From assembly GCA_014871385.1 (NCBI GenBank), contig CM026429.1, forward strand, positions 7,784,642-7,848,641: a stretch of DNA of 64,000 nt. The letters run 5' to 3'. The notes under the pieces were generated by a model. It was not told where the DNA came from, searched no databases, and saw only the letters and a list, made by a program, of their open reading frames with translations. The position numbers and the translations under genes are program-made. Shown one piece after another: positions 23,479-34,773 of this stretch. This stretch comes from Ceratodon purpureus. Its lineage: Eukaryota > Streptophyta > Bryopsida > Pseudoditrichales > Ditrichaceae. The stretch's first letter is position 1. The number at the start of each line of letters is the position of its first letter.

Positions 23479-25536
23479 TCCCAAATAAGTTTCTGAGAAC
23501 AAGTTTCCTGAATGCTCACTTCATGCCTCCTCACTGCACTGCTTCAAAATCCGTGACTAAAACAAACAGTGGTCCAATTGTTTCAAATGTAGAGCTCACT
23601 AAGCTCGATGTCCATAACCAGAGACTCCGTAGATCAACGATTCTCACTCTTTCATGTGCATCATGCATTGTCGTAGCACCACATCGCATCGATCAATCAA
23701 AATCTCGGTAGCAGAGCAAAATTTGTGCATCCAGTGTAGTCGGTAATTTAAGCGCAATCAACTCCTCTCACTCGTCATCAAATCCCTGATCAACTGGCGC
23801 TCTCTCACGGTAAACTCCCTGACCACCTGCATCCTAAATTCCTAATTCTCCATCAAAACGGTTCCCAGACGACGAGAATCGACTAAAATCAACTCAACAG
23901 ATCTCACTTACCGAGCTCACTAGACAAGCGACGACTACTCACACGCACATTCCTATTCTCAACCCCGTATCCCCTAGTCTGACCATCATAGGCCTCCTGA
24001 CACCATCACTGTTGCAATCCTGGCGCGGATCTGCCACCTGAATTCTCAAAGACGCGCCGAAACCGTCGCAAAAAATCACTGAAAAATACTCCAAATACAG
24101 ACAGTACGAAAAAACTACCAAAAACAACCAAGCTTCCAAAGCTTCATCCCCACGTCAAACTCGCCATCAATCCTTCCTTCCTTCCACCCTTCCCCAAACG
24201 CCACTCCGAAGCTGGACCCATTTCTCAATCGAGTTCACGTTTTCGCAACTGATTGCATGGATTGCCAGCCTGACTGATCGATATCGATCGACAAGGAACC
24301 GCGGTGTTACAGACTTCGAAAAGAGTGTCGTTGGATTCATGAGGGCACTGGAAACGCATCTGAGGTGAGCGATGAGCTCGAGGACGAGCGATGGCGACGC
24401 CTGAGATGTGAGAATGTGCCGCACGTAGCGATGAAGCGCAACGAGCTTCGACGTGCTTAGAATGGAGCAAGTCCTGTCAAGGACCGCGGATAACCGCCTC
24501 TGTATCTTACGGATATTACAACAGTATCACATAAGTACTGTAAGGGTATTATGTTGGTATAACTAGGAATATTTCGGGTATGAAACAGGTATTGGAGGAG
24601 TATTGGATGAGTGTGGGCGGAGTATCGGCCAGGTATAGGCGTGTAGGGAGGGCATTTTGTAGGCAATGCCCATGGCGGATGGAGAGAAGCAGTTGGGAGG
24701 CGTGGTGATGGGCGCAGGCGGTCAAGGGCGACGCTCAAAACGTGTTGGTTTTTACCGTGCACGTAGGGACTGGGCGGCCCGATGCTAAATTTCTAATGGC
24801 GTTTGTGGTGGAATCACTGCACATGACCTTGGCATTTGAAAGGGGGTTTTTGCAGTGATGTACCATACGTTGATAACAGGTTTGTCACGAATATATTTTT
24901 TTGGAAAAATAAGGTTCGTCTCTTTATATATATTAAAAAATATATATTCAAGTTGATCTAAGATATCTTAAAACCGACAATAATTTATTTTTTTTAAATC
25001 TTATTTTTTCATATTTTAATCCTTAATTATTTTGTCTATTTCTATTTCTAAATTTTGAAACATTTGTAAACAAACCTATTATTGACATATAGCTTATTTT
25101 TCCAGTTTTCGGTTTTAATCATTTTTTAATTTTATTTCAATACTCACATTATACTGAAATGGTTGTTGAAAGTACATCCATATCTAAGTGATATATAGTC
25201 TATAGACATCAATAAATCCTTAATATTAAATTACTTTCTCTAGTTCTAAAAGTTAGCCATCAAATTTAATCTACAACAAATTAGTTTTAAATGAATAATA
25301 AATCACCACATCATAGCATAGTTTGCTACTAAATCAATATAATCTCTTTAATATCTAAAATTTTAAAATTTTGAAATTTTCTCGTACATAACCCTATATT
25401 TATCCAACCTTTGTGTATAGTTTTTCACACCAACTACGTAATTTATGTAGTAGTGAGACTTCAAAATGTCTTTTCCTAGTATTACTAAAATAGGTAACAT
25501 TTGACAGATATGTGTAGGGACACAAAAAGCTCCCTT
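23479..25536 (-). other. Leader of the GBP gene, then AT-rich intergenic DNA
   Basis: The first 1 kb is probably promoter and 5' UTR of the minus-strand GBP gene; several short frames in it may be upstream ORFs. Positions 24480-24660 contain a loose series of GGTAT-rich units. From 24880 the DNA becomes strongly AT-rich and I see no gene. Confidence 0.45.
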
Positions 25537-25584
25537 GAAGAATGCTACGAAGAATGCTACGAAGAATGCTATGAAGAATGCTAT
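25537..25584. repeat. 12-bp tandem repeat, four copies
   Basis: GAAGAATGCTAC is repeated four times head to tail, the last two copies with a final T instead of C. Confidence 0.85.
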
Positions 25585-25625
25585 GACACACTGCAGGCCC
25601 AAAACAAAGCGGGATAGAAAAGGTA

Positions 25626-26025
25626 CTCCCTCTGTCCCAAAATGATCTTTTTGTTGGCTTGCATTTCTTGTCCCAAAATGATCTTCCTCGTGGATGGATG
25701 AAATTTATTGGATGATTTCTGAATTTTTGGATGAAAATGAGAATATTTTGGATGAACATTTGGATAATATGGATGAATGTTCCAAGAAGAACCAAGGGGG
25801 CTAAGGAAATGAGTGGCTACCGGTGCTCCTCAAAAATGGCCAAAAAATCCCACTTTTCAATGCTCGAAACCTACACTTTTAAAAGGATTTTTAAACTCAA
25901 ATTTTCAGGAATGAAAGTGTGCACTAAACTCTACTTGTAACTCCAAAATGATTTCAAAACTGTCATTTTCAACCTTAATCCAGATCATTTTATCAAACAG
26001 GAAGATCATTTTGGGACGGAGGGAG
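25626..26025. mobile_element. Stowaway-like MITE (Tc1/mariner type), 400 bp
   Basis: It starts CTCCCTCTGTCCCAAAATG and ends with the inverted complement, with one mismatch over about 24 bases. A TA dinucleotide stands on each side (25624-25625 and 26026-26027). This is the TA target duplication of Tc1/mariner elements. A second copy of the GTCCCAAAATGATCTT stretch occurs 45 bases inside the left end. There is no transposase, so it is non-autonomous. Confidence 0.8.
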
Positions 26026-26181
26026 TATAAGATAGTAACTTCCTGGTAAATTAGTACTTTGATGTAATGTCCCTAAAAAACCGATGCAAAATACTTGTCA
26101 AAAAGACACTTTATTCACAGCAGCCTCTCTCATCAAACCCCGGAGTCTTGATTTCCAGGTTCGGAGCTGAGCAACCAAACC

Positions 26182-26213
26182 AGAGAGAGAGAGAGACAGA
26201 GAAAGAGAAGAGA
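26182..26213 (+). repeat. GA-rich simple repeat in a probable 5' UTR
   Basis: An AG-repeat tract about 60 bases upstream of the serine hydrolase start codon. GA/CT tracts are common in plant promoters and leaders and can bind GAGA-type factors. Confidence 0.6.
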
Positions 26214-26270
26214 CTGTGTTTTTAGACGCAGACGTAGCGAGAAAGAGCTTCGACGTTGGAGGTGGCAGCG

Positions 26271-29200
26271 ATGGCGATGGCGATGGCGACGCCACCACCG
26301 GAGGACTGCGGCTCCACGTTCATTCGCGACGTGCTCTCGCAGTACCCGGCGCAGTTCGCCGACCTCCTCGCGGACGCCCCCCGCTTCCGCTTCCAGGTGC
26401 TGCTCTCCGTGCCCCTCCCCGGCGTCCCCAAGCCCCGCCTCGCCCGCCACGGCTTCCGCGTCGACCACGAGTACTTCTACCCTGCCAGGTGCACTCCCTG
26501 CTCCCATGCTTGCTTTCCGATTCCACCACTTTTTTCGTCCTGTAATCTGATTTTCTATAGAGTTTGTGATCCTAATGCCAAAACTAGATACCAATCCTTT
26601 CATAGAATGCGTTATCCGGAACCCTACCTTGGACTGCAACCCGACATTTCACCGGGTTGCTGGTTTGAGGTCATGGAATTCCGAGTCAAAGTCGAGTAGG
26701 AATTGCTGAATTCTTAGTTTAAATCACTACGAAGATTGATTTATGTTTGATCGAGTCTGGGAGGGACGCACCAAGGGACAGAAGATCTTTTATAAACCCT
26801 AAGAAATGCGATAGCGCATGTAACCCATTTTATGAGTGCTAGTGAGGTATGGGAGAGTTTTAGGTTTAATGTAGACATGATATATGATCTTAATGGTATT
26901 GATGTATATGCATCTAAGATATCCACTGTTGTATTGGAGTGAATTTAGTTTGATGATATGTTGTATAGAGACCACCATGGAGTGTTTGTATGAGGTTTCC
27001 TACCTTACTGTTTCGCAGGAGCTGGGGGTTTACATGTGGGTTGCATTGGATTTATCTAGTTTATGTGGGAGGGATTAGGCTAGGGCGAGCAGTTGTGGCC
27101 ATCGTCTTCAGCTCAGGAGTTTTTGTCAAGGGAATGATGATTTTTAGAGGGTGGTGAGAAAGTGATGAGGATGTTATGTTGGATGAGGTCTAACTTTGGG
27201 GTGTTTTGGCTTTGTGCGTCTCAGTGCAATCAAATTGTGTGCTGCAGTTGCAGCGGTGCAGAAGCTCGATCGGATTCGGTCGTTATTTGGTTCGCTATTT
27301 TCGCATATTCTTTGTACCTTTTGTTTGGAATTTTTGTCTGTTTATTAGAGTTTTATTGGTGAATTGCGCCGTTGTGCTCTTGGAAGGGGAAACATCAAGT
27401 GGTGTGGTCAGTTTGCTTTCCTGCTTGGTGGTTTCTTGTTTGGGTGTTGGATTGATGTTGGCTTGTTTGCGTGAATTTGGGAATTCTGGAAAGCAATGTT
27501 ATCCACTTGGTGGCTCTGCGATTTAGGTCAAGGAAGGTTAGGAAATTCTTGAGGTGATTGGCTTTATTTGACAGAATTGTGGAGTAGAGACAGTTCATTG
27601 ATTCGTTTGTTCCCGTCACTTTCCTCGTGAAGGTGTTTAGGAATTTGAATGTGCATGAGATTCTTGACGGTGTTCGTTTTCTTTTGCAGGAATAAATGTC
27701 AATTGCATCACTCCGGTGGGTTTGTATTCGCTGTTCGAGGGAGTTGAGGACGATCGTAGTGATCCATCGAACATCAATCAGAAACAAATTACAGTTGCTC
27801 ATGAAATCCGCAAGATTTTTCTGGTATATCCTATTAAAACCTTTAGCTGTCCTTTTTGATTTTGCATTATGGTTATTGGTTCAGAGGATTTCTTGCTGTG
27901 ATGCAGATTGTTTAATGACTGGATTAATGGCGCAGGTTTCGGATAACCAGGCTTTTAATCGGCTTTTCTCTTTCGTTGGACACCGTACAATCAACCAGGC
28001 CATGTGAGTGCCCTCTTCTGAATACGAGGCTTTAATGTGCAGTGTTGTGAATAGAGAGGTGTGGGTTATGTTTGCGTTGTTGAAACAGGTTTATGAGCTG
28101 GAAGTCCTGTTGTGAGCTATCGGTTTAAGCCAAGTCATCAGTTGAAACAGTGATTTGGTTGCGCACTTTAGTCAGTGGATCCTACATAAATTTGACATCT
28201 ATACTCCATATGGCAAACATTCAGTTGAGTTCTACCGAGTATGCTAGTACTCCGTTTTTGGGTTCTTGGATTATTTTGGCTGTAATTTTTGTGCCCAAAC
28301 TTGGTATCTTGTCCAGCAATTACAGATATGTACTCCATGGACATAATTAGTAAATTTTTGTTTGTTTTTGAATAATTTACCTTGATGTTGTTGATTGAAG
28401 GTGGGACTTGGGCATGCAGAGTACAAGACTGCATCACCGTCTCTCTGAGAGAAGGTCTGGTGCTGAAAACCTTTACAGTGAAGCAATTGATATAAATGAA
28501 GCAGACACTGTCTTCACATTGCCACCAAAACATAGTGAGCTCATTCTAGAAGACAACAGTGGTCTACCGGGGGTTAGGGTCGGGACAGGCTACATAGCCG
28601 ATGACGGTCAGCTGGTAAACCCCGAAACCAATAAAGATGCTGTTTGGTTTTTCATGTAGAGGAAACTGTGCTTTGTCATAGGATAGTGACATGTTTCATA
28701 TTTTCACTTGCAACAGGTCCCTCAGCCAATGGATTTCTCTAAGAAAAATTATATGAGTACGATGGATCTACAGGATCTGCTGATAAGGCTTGTCCGACCA
28801 GACATAAAGGTACGCCTCGGAGGCTCTTATTTTAGTTTGATTTGAACAGTCATTTGAGCTGTTGTTTGAACTTCTTTGATGTTGCTTGGCCTTAGCAACA
28901 ATGGTTGTTCTCCTCTAGCGTTGAGTCTAGGATGGCCGAAATATGTGACCAATATTTCACCATTTAGCTTCTTTGAAATGAGAAGCTCACTGAAACTGGA
29001 TCGTTGTCAAGGTAGAGACGACAGGCTTAGAGTTGGATGCTGCCATGCGTGTGCTTCTTATGGAGGCTATGGCTCAATATCCGTCTCAAAGTGCAAATCC
29101 TAAGTATGATGGCACAGACTATCCAGATGACTACTGCAAGGTATTTTCGAAACATCATTACGTGACTCTTTGATTTGTTACAGTTTTATATTTGAACGAG

Positions 29201-30275
29201 TTGCGACACCTGGATGAATAATACATTGATCATTTGTACTTGGGCATTTCAGTTCTTTCTACCAGGTCTCTCAAGAGTACGACCCAAGGGTGCGCTGCGC
29301 ATATACAACAAAATCGGGAGAGCTTATGGTTTCACAATTGACAACTCGTATGTCATGTACATCTCTCCTGGTTTGCTTTTCATGATTGCGTCTGCACGCT
29401 TGACATGGCCTTTGGAAATCTTTGTCTGATACTCTCTGGACTTTGCAACAAGGCATTTTGCTGTTTTGTGAAAGGATGGAACTGAAATGACTTCTCTACT
29501 CTTATATGCAACTACCTCGTTTCCTTCTGTCAAGTGTTTCTGGAGTTCGATGAACTTGCAAGAGATATTGATTTGCTGAGTGCTCTTTCGCAGGTACGTC
29601 TTTGATATCGAAACAGGCCGAAGCTTCTTCCTGACGGCCGTCATTTACACAAATGATAATGGAGTCTTAAACGATGACAAATATGAGTACGAATATGCGG
29701 ACCGAATTTTGGCTGACTTAGCAGAGGTTTTAGGAAGAGCGCTGTGGCAAATACCGGATTCTTCTGCCGCTCTATCTAGTCCTCACGATTGTACACCATC
29801 GTCTCTTTGGCCAAGTCGTACCAAACCTCCGACGATCTCCACATTCAGTGAAAGCAGAACCGCTACGCAGGAAAATGAAGGTTCGAAACTACCTGCGGAG
29901 GACAAGAGTTATCCTGTCGAAAAGATGTTACCCGAGCCTGTTGTCATTTCAAGTGCGGAGGACCACTCTCTTTCTCGAAATCAGTCTCCTGTTCAGCAAA
30001 TAACGTCAAATATCGTTGTACCTGAGGAAGGATCTATGGGCAGTCCTAAAGAAAAACAGAACAATTCAGGTTGCTCTTCAATTTTGCAGCTTGGCGCTGA
30101 CAAACCAGTTCAGACTGACACAACCAATTTGCGAACTACGGCAGAACAACAGAGCTATACATTTGCGCTGTTACCGATTACGCAGGTTTCACCATCGGAA
30201 GTCGTTTCTAGCCCACCTTGTGCTGATACTTTCAAGAGTATAAAACCTTGCTACAAATACTTTCTGGACGAATAG
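26271..30275 (+). CDS. Class A beta-lactamase-fold serine hydrolase with a long C-terminal tail
   Basis: Nine exons join in frame: 26271-26488, 27225-27289, 27690-27823, 27936-28003, 28401-28614, 28717-28809, 29012-29140, 29253-29347, 29594-30275 (565 aa). The catalytic SxxK is S-A-I-K (Ser73-Lys76); the Ser codon is split by intron 1 (AG|T). The SDN triad is VSDN (141-143) in exon 4. The third motif is NKIGRAYG (327-329), with KIG where beta-lactamases have KTG. The surrounding wording (EYFYPAS, AFNRLFSFVG, RIYNKIGRAYGF, NDDKYEYEYAD) is that of bacterial class A beta-lactamase-related hydrolases. Residues from about 400 form a Ser/Pro/Thr-rich tail with no known domain. There is no signal peptide. 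Substrate is unknown; peptidase or esterase activity is possible. Exon 1 is much more GC-rich than its surroundings. Confidence 0.85.
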
Positions 30276-31431
30276 GAAGCATTGATTGTCTTTTCGGGGG
30301 ATCACTCTTTTGGTTGCCATATATCAGATCGCATAAAGATTCGAAGGGGAGGACACAACGAAGAGGATTGTGAAATGTCCCATGACGGTATCTCGAGGAG
30401 GAGAGATACATTGTTCAAAGGGTGAACCTTGGGGTTCTGTGGAACAGCATGGTAGGATTGTCGGACGTGACCAAGTTTGTATAGAATCTGAAGGGACCAA
30501 CTGTTGAAAGATATGGAAGTGGGAAATGTAGCTGTAACTTCTAGAACGTGAAATTCATTTCAGATTCTCTGGTGTGGTATTGGGGGTCTAGATTTTACCC
30601 AACAAACAAGGCTCAGTACTAGATCCCAAGAGGCTCAACGCTCAGTTACCTGAAGAGTACACCACTTCACACATGATCGAAAGGTTGTACGGTTTGAGTG
30701 TCAAGCTGCAGCTAGCAAGTTTTGGAGCATGTCGTCTGAAAAGAGATGGGGTCCGACATTTTTGTTAATAGAAAACGTACTCTGTTGTGCCTATAATTGG
30801 CCCTGCTTACATTGACGAGTGCCCTACGCAGATTTGACGCAACCTGTCCTTCCTAAGTATGTAGAAATTCTGCTTGTAACCGTTCCCTCGTTTCCACTGG
30901 AAACCTCGTTGGAGACCCGTGAGTCATCACTACGCAGAATCTTGGAATTCTTGCACCCATGATCGGAACGCGAGTGGGGTAATTGGCCAGGTTTTGGTCA
31001 AGGAAAGTCCTTTCTCAGAAGACTGGGGCCCGGGACGCGGTGTCAAGAACCCATAATCTACAAGCCAGGGTGAAATTTGGGCAGGCCAATATCAGTGCTT
31101 CCGCTCTTCTTTGACAAGACTAGGCATGGGCTAAGTTTCCTCGCCCCATCTTGTGACTTTTTTGTCGGTAATATGGGCTCAAAGATTTCTATCATGAGAT
31201 TTTTAGTGCCTACGTTGTTGCCCCGAAGTTACAAGTAACTTGAGCTTTGAGTTAATCGACTTGCGCTCCAAGTTGAATCACGTCTAAGAGCATTGGAGGT
31301 TTGGATCATCCCATTTTGTTAGCGCTCCCGTATCAACGCTGTAATTGTAGTACTGTCCAGTTTAGAGGACGTTTTACTCTCATTTGGTAGTAGTGGATCA
31401 CAGTCGTAGTACTGCGAGCCCTGAGGCCGTG
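30276..31431 (+). other. Intergenic DNA
   Basis: The 3' flank of the serine hydrolase gene, with no protein-like frame. The segment 31195-31345 is the left copy of a diverged direct repeat. Confidence 0.45.
31195..31345. repeat. Diverged direct repeat, left copy
   Basis: It shares a series of blocks in the same order with 32700-32855: AGTGCCTAC...TTGCC, ACTTGAGCT, AGAGCATTG.AGGTT.GGATCAT, and CTC.CGTATCA. Roughly two thirds of the bases agree by eye. Confidence 0.6.
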
Positions 31432-31671
31432 ATGGAGGCGAAAGAGCAGTGGACCCAACAGGCAGAGAGCAGTTCTGGAGATCAGCGCCGCTGGGTCTCT
31501 TGGTGGAAGATACTGACGCAGCGCAGTGCGCATGACAAGGCCGGCGTGGTGCTTCGTCCTGAACCTCGCTCTCCTGTTTACGTCACAGCGGCGGACGTTA
31601 TGAAGCCTCCTCGGGATGAAACAGCACCGAGTGTGAAGGCGAGGGACGCTACTTTTTACTGGAGAATGTGA
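31432..31671 (+). CDS. Possible small protein, 79 aa
   Basis: An ATG-started frame rich in Gln, Trp, Arg and Pro (MEAKEQWTQQAESSS...). Its GC content is higher than the flanks. No family is recognised and no splice sites are needed. The only support is composition and length, so it may not be a gene. Confidence 0.22.
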   Translation: MEAKEQWTQQAESSSGDQRRWVSWWKILTQRSAHDKAGVVLRPEPRSPVYVTAADVMKPPRDETAPSVKARDATFYWRM

Positions 31672-34600
31672 TCAAGATTCTCTTGTGGGAGTGTGACTCG
31701 TCGGTACTTACCGAAGGAGTCGTTGTTGTGCGACGCTGGTCTACTCTTGAAGCAGGAGAGTGCTTTTGGGTTAGCTCCTGGTTGTGGCCACAACTTGGGT
31801 ATGACGTCCAAGTTTGCTACTTTTGAACAAGATTTGCACTATTACTCAACTACTTCGCTGGATGCTTTGTCTTGATGTTCAAGTTGGCGAATCGATGGTT
31901 CCGTTGGATCGGAAGGATGACAGTACGAGCAGTACGTGTGGTAAATTGCTCTCTGAACGTGAGGTTTAGCGAACGTTGGTTTGACATTTTAGAAAGGGTG
32001 CAAAGTACAAGAAACTATATTAAACCGTTGATGATCCTCAGCTATTGTGGTATGATCAATCTTTCTCCTTGTCTGAGAATTGTATTTTCTAGAATCTACT
32101 CCAGTTTCCACGTGATACTTAACTTCTAAGGATTTCATGCGAAGTGTACCATTTTCATAATATGATCACAGTTATTGTGCTATGTACTAGAACAAAAGCA
32201 AGTCAGCCAATAACTATGAAGTGCATAGTATATTCCATGCATCAGGCATGGAAATTCAGTAAACTCATCGTGCTGTAAATTTCACATCATTACAAATGAT
32301 CACGGGATAGTGAGCAACCGCTTTCTTTTAAGTCAATTTGGATCTTCTTCCGCTTTGATCAATTATATAACCTCCAACAATTCAAAATGCAGACTCAGCC
32401 ATGGCGAAGTGATTGGAGAATAGGCCAGGTTTACAAAATCAGACTGCAGTTTTTATCAAAGTCTGTAATTTTTTTAGTACATGCAATTTTTCAAACTCAA
32501 GTCGATAAAGTAACCTAAGAACACTTCGGGCTTTATCCTCAACTTTGCCTTCTGCACAAGTACGTATTCTGAAGAACTTGTATCTTGTTTACATTGTTCC
32601 ATCATTCTACAAGAAATCAGCCTTTTCGCAATACACCGATGAAGACCAGAGCCCGAAGTTTGTAAATACTTTGTCAGGAATATGTGCTCTACGATTCCTA
32701 CTACAAGAATTTTCAGTGCCTACATTCTTGCCGCGTACTTGCAATCGACTTGAGCTCGAAGTCTATTCGACATGCCCTGCAAGCCCAATTTCATACAAGA
32801 GCATTGAAGGTTCGGATCATTTCACGTTGTAAATGTTCTCGTATCAGCGATATAAAAATGATCGCGTCCCCAATTTGAAGGAAATTGCTAACTTATAAGT
32901 GATGAAACGGCCAATGGAATACCGATCGTTTTTTCATGTGTAATAAGAAGTGACAATTGCATAACATCGGTGCACTCATGGAATGGTACGATTTTCAACT
33001 CATGAAAGAACAATTTCAGTTGTAGTTATCTTCCAGTCCAACCACTGGAAATAGCCTATCCCTCAACTCAACAAACAGTTCTAATGCGAACAGTTGCTGC
33101 AACCTTCCATCTCCACAGCGTGAGCATCTAAAAGAGTACTCTCACAGGTGCCAGTTACCGTTCAAACCACGAGCTTGTGAATGACATGTCCGCACACACT
33201 TCAACATTCCATCGGCAAGTGCGCACATGCAGAAGGTAGAAAGAGTTGCACGAAATGGAAACCATGGTCCCATTGTGATGATACAAGTTTAAAACCACCA
33301 GCTCCAGTAAAAACATTGCAATAGATTATCTGTTCAACTGGTTCTCCAAGATAAACTGCGCTAAAACGATACAACCCAACAATATGCACATCATTACTCT
33401 TTGGAGCTTGTAGCAATCAGCTTGGGTGTGGCCTATGAACTAGTAGTCGTCTGCGATCGTTCCAGTGTGGAACTCATTAAACCATCCGCTCACCAGTACA
33501 CGCTTTCTGAAATCACAAAAGGGTCGCTTTAGTGCTCCTTACGCAATTTCATATTAATACAAAATGCTAATACGGGCTATCGGAAAACGATGTACCACAA
33601 CAGCCATGCGTACCAGATAAGAGAATGTCGCAGTCAGTACATTTGCCTGCACTTGACGATGCCACCTTGCCAGTCATTGGAAAATGACTACTCAATTCCT
33701 GCAACATTGAACACTTGATTCAATCAAAAAGGTAATATCACGCTCGACTAACTTCTGTGCTGACCACCTAGATAGACAAACACTCGGATGCAAAACTTTG
33801 ATGCAGTTTCGCTTCGTAAGTGCTGCTAATCTTTTGGAGCTTATAAGCTACTGACAATGGAAACAATTTTGTCACCTACGGCCAGCTGCATAATATCCCA
33901 AACTCTTTGTTGTTTAAACAGTGTTCCCCGTATCTAATTTTAATCTTTAAACATTACTACGCGACACCTTGCCCCAAACACAAAAACATATTATGTTTTA
34001 CAAATAAATTTAAAAAGCTGACACACACACGTTTCCCACAATATCTCCTGCAAAACGGTTTCTGGAAAGTCTATGAGTTATAACCCCGAGGGTTCTTTGC
34101 TAGTATGATCAATGCTCTTGATACTGCTCTTGATTCAAACAACATCACTGATCACAGTAACAAGGACAATAGCAATTGCAACACCCACACAATTTGGTTT
34201 AACACAAGAAAGCAGATGCACGCCGTATGAAGTGACGTATAAGATCAATTTCAGGTTGGAGTGCGATCCAGTTCTGCAGACCTTTGAATTTGCCCAACCA
34301 CACCGCGTAAAAAGATGGAAAAAAGAGTAATACACAAAGAAAGACATCGCAAGACACAGAAGACACAACGGGTACAGCGAATCTGTCATATTCCAAGGTT
34401 CCAACAATACAGCGACTCAGTACGATGAGAACGATTCAAAACCAGTTCCGAAAACAGAAAACTAAATTGTAGCAAAAATGACCAATACGGAACACGGCCC
34501 ATTTATCAGTCACATACGATCGGAGACTTCATATAGAGTTTTCAGGTATGTAATCATCTCTTACCGAAAAGATTTATCAGCTACAACAGGAAATTGTGGA

Positions 34601-34773
34601 AGCAGAGCTGCTACGACTCTGAGCGCGCTATCGTCGCCACCACCTCCACTCAAACCCTATTTCTTCAAACTTCCAACTCCCGCTTCCAGTTCACTTAACA
34701 GAACTAAGAGAACTGTGCAACTCGACGATGAATTCCCAACCAGAAGTCGATACACTAATTACTAACCAATGAC
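31672..34773 (+). other. Intergenic DNA
   Basis: No protein-like frame. It includes the right copy of the diverged repeat (32700-32855). The last 400 bases should be the 3' UTR of the minus-strand NLR. Confidence 0.45.
32700..32855. repeat. Diverged direct repeat, right copy
   Basis: Partner of 31195-31345, in the same orientation and about 1.5 kb apart. The blocks in common are listed in that entry. Confidence 0.6.

Noticed and set aside
24457-24762. Minus-strand Tyr/Pro/Leu-rich frame
   Set aside because: It translates a loose GGTAT-type repeat in the upstream region of the GBP gene; no conserved features.
26216-26545. Alternative GC-rich frame with Gly/Asp and Pro/Arg runs
   Set aside because: A shadow of exon 1 of the serine hydrolase; the GATGGC repeat produces the runs.
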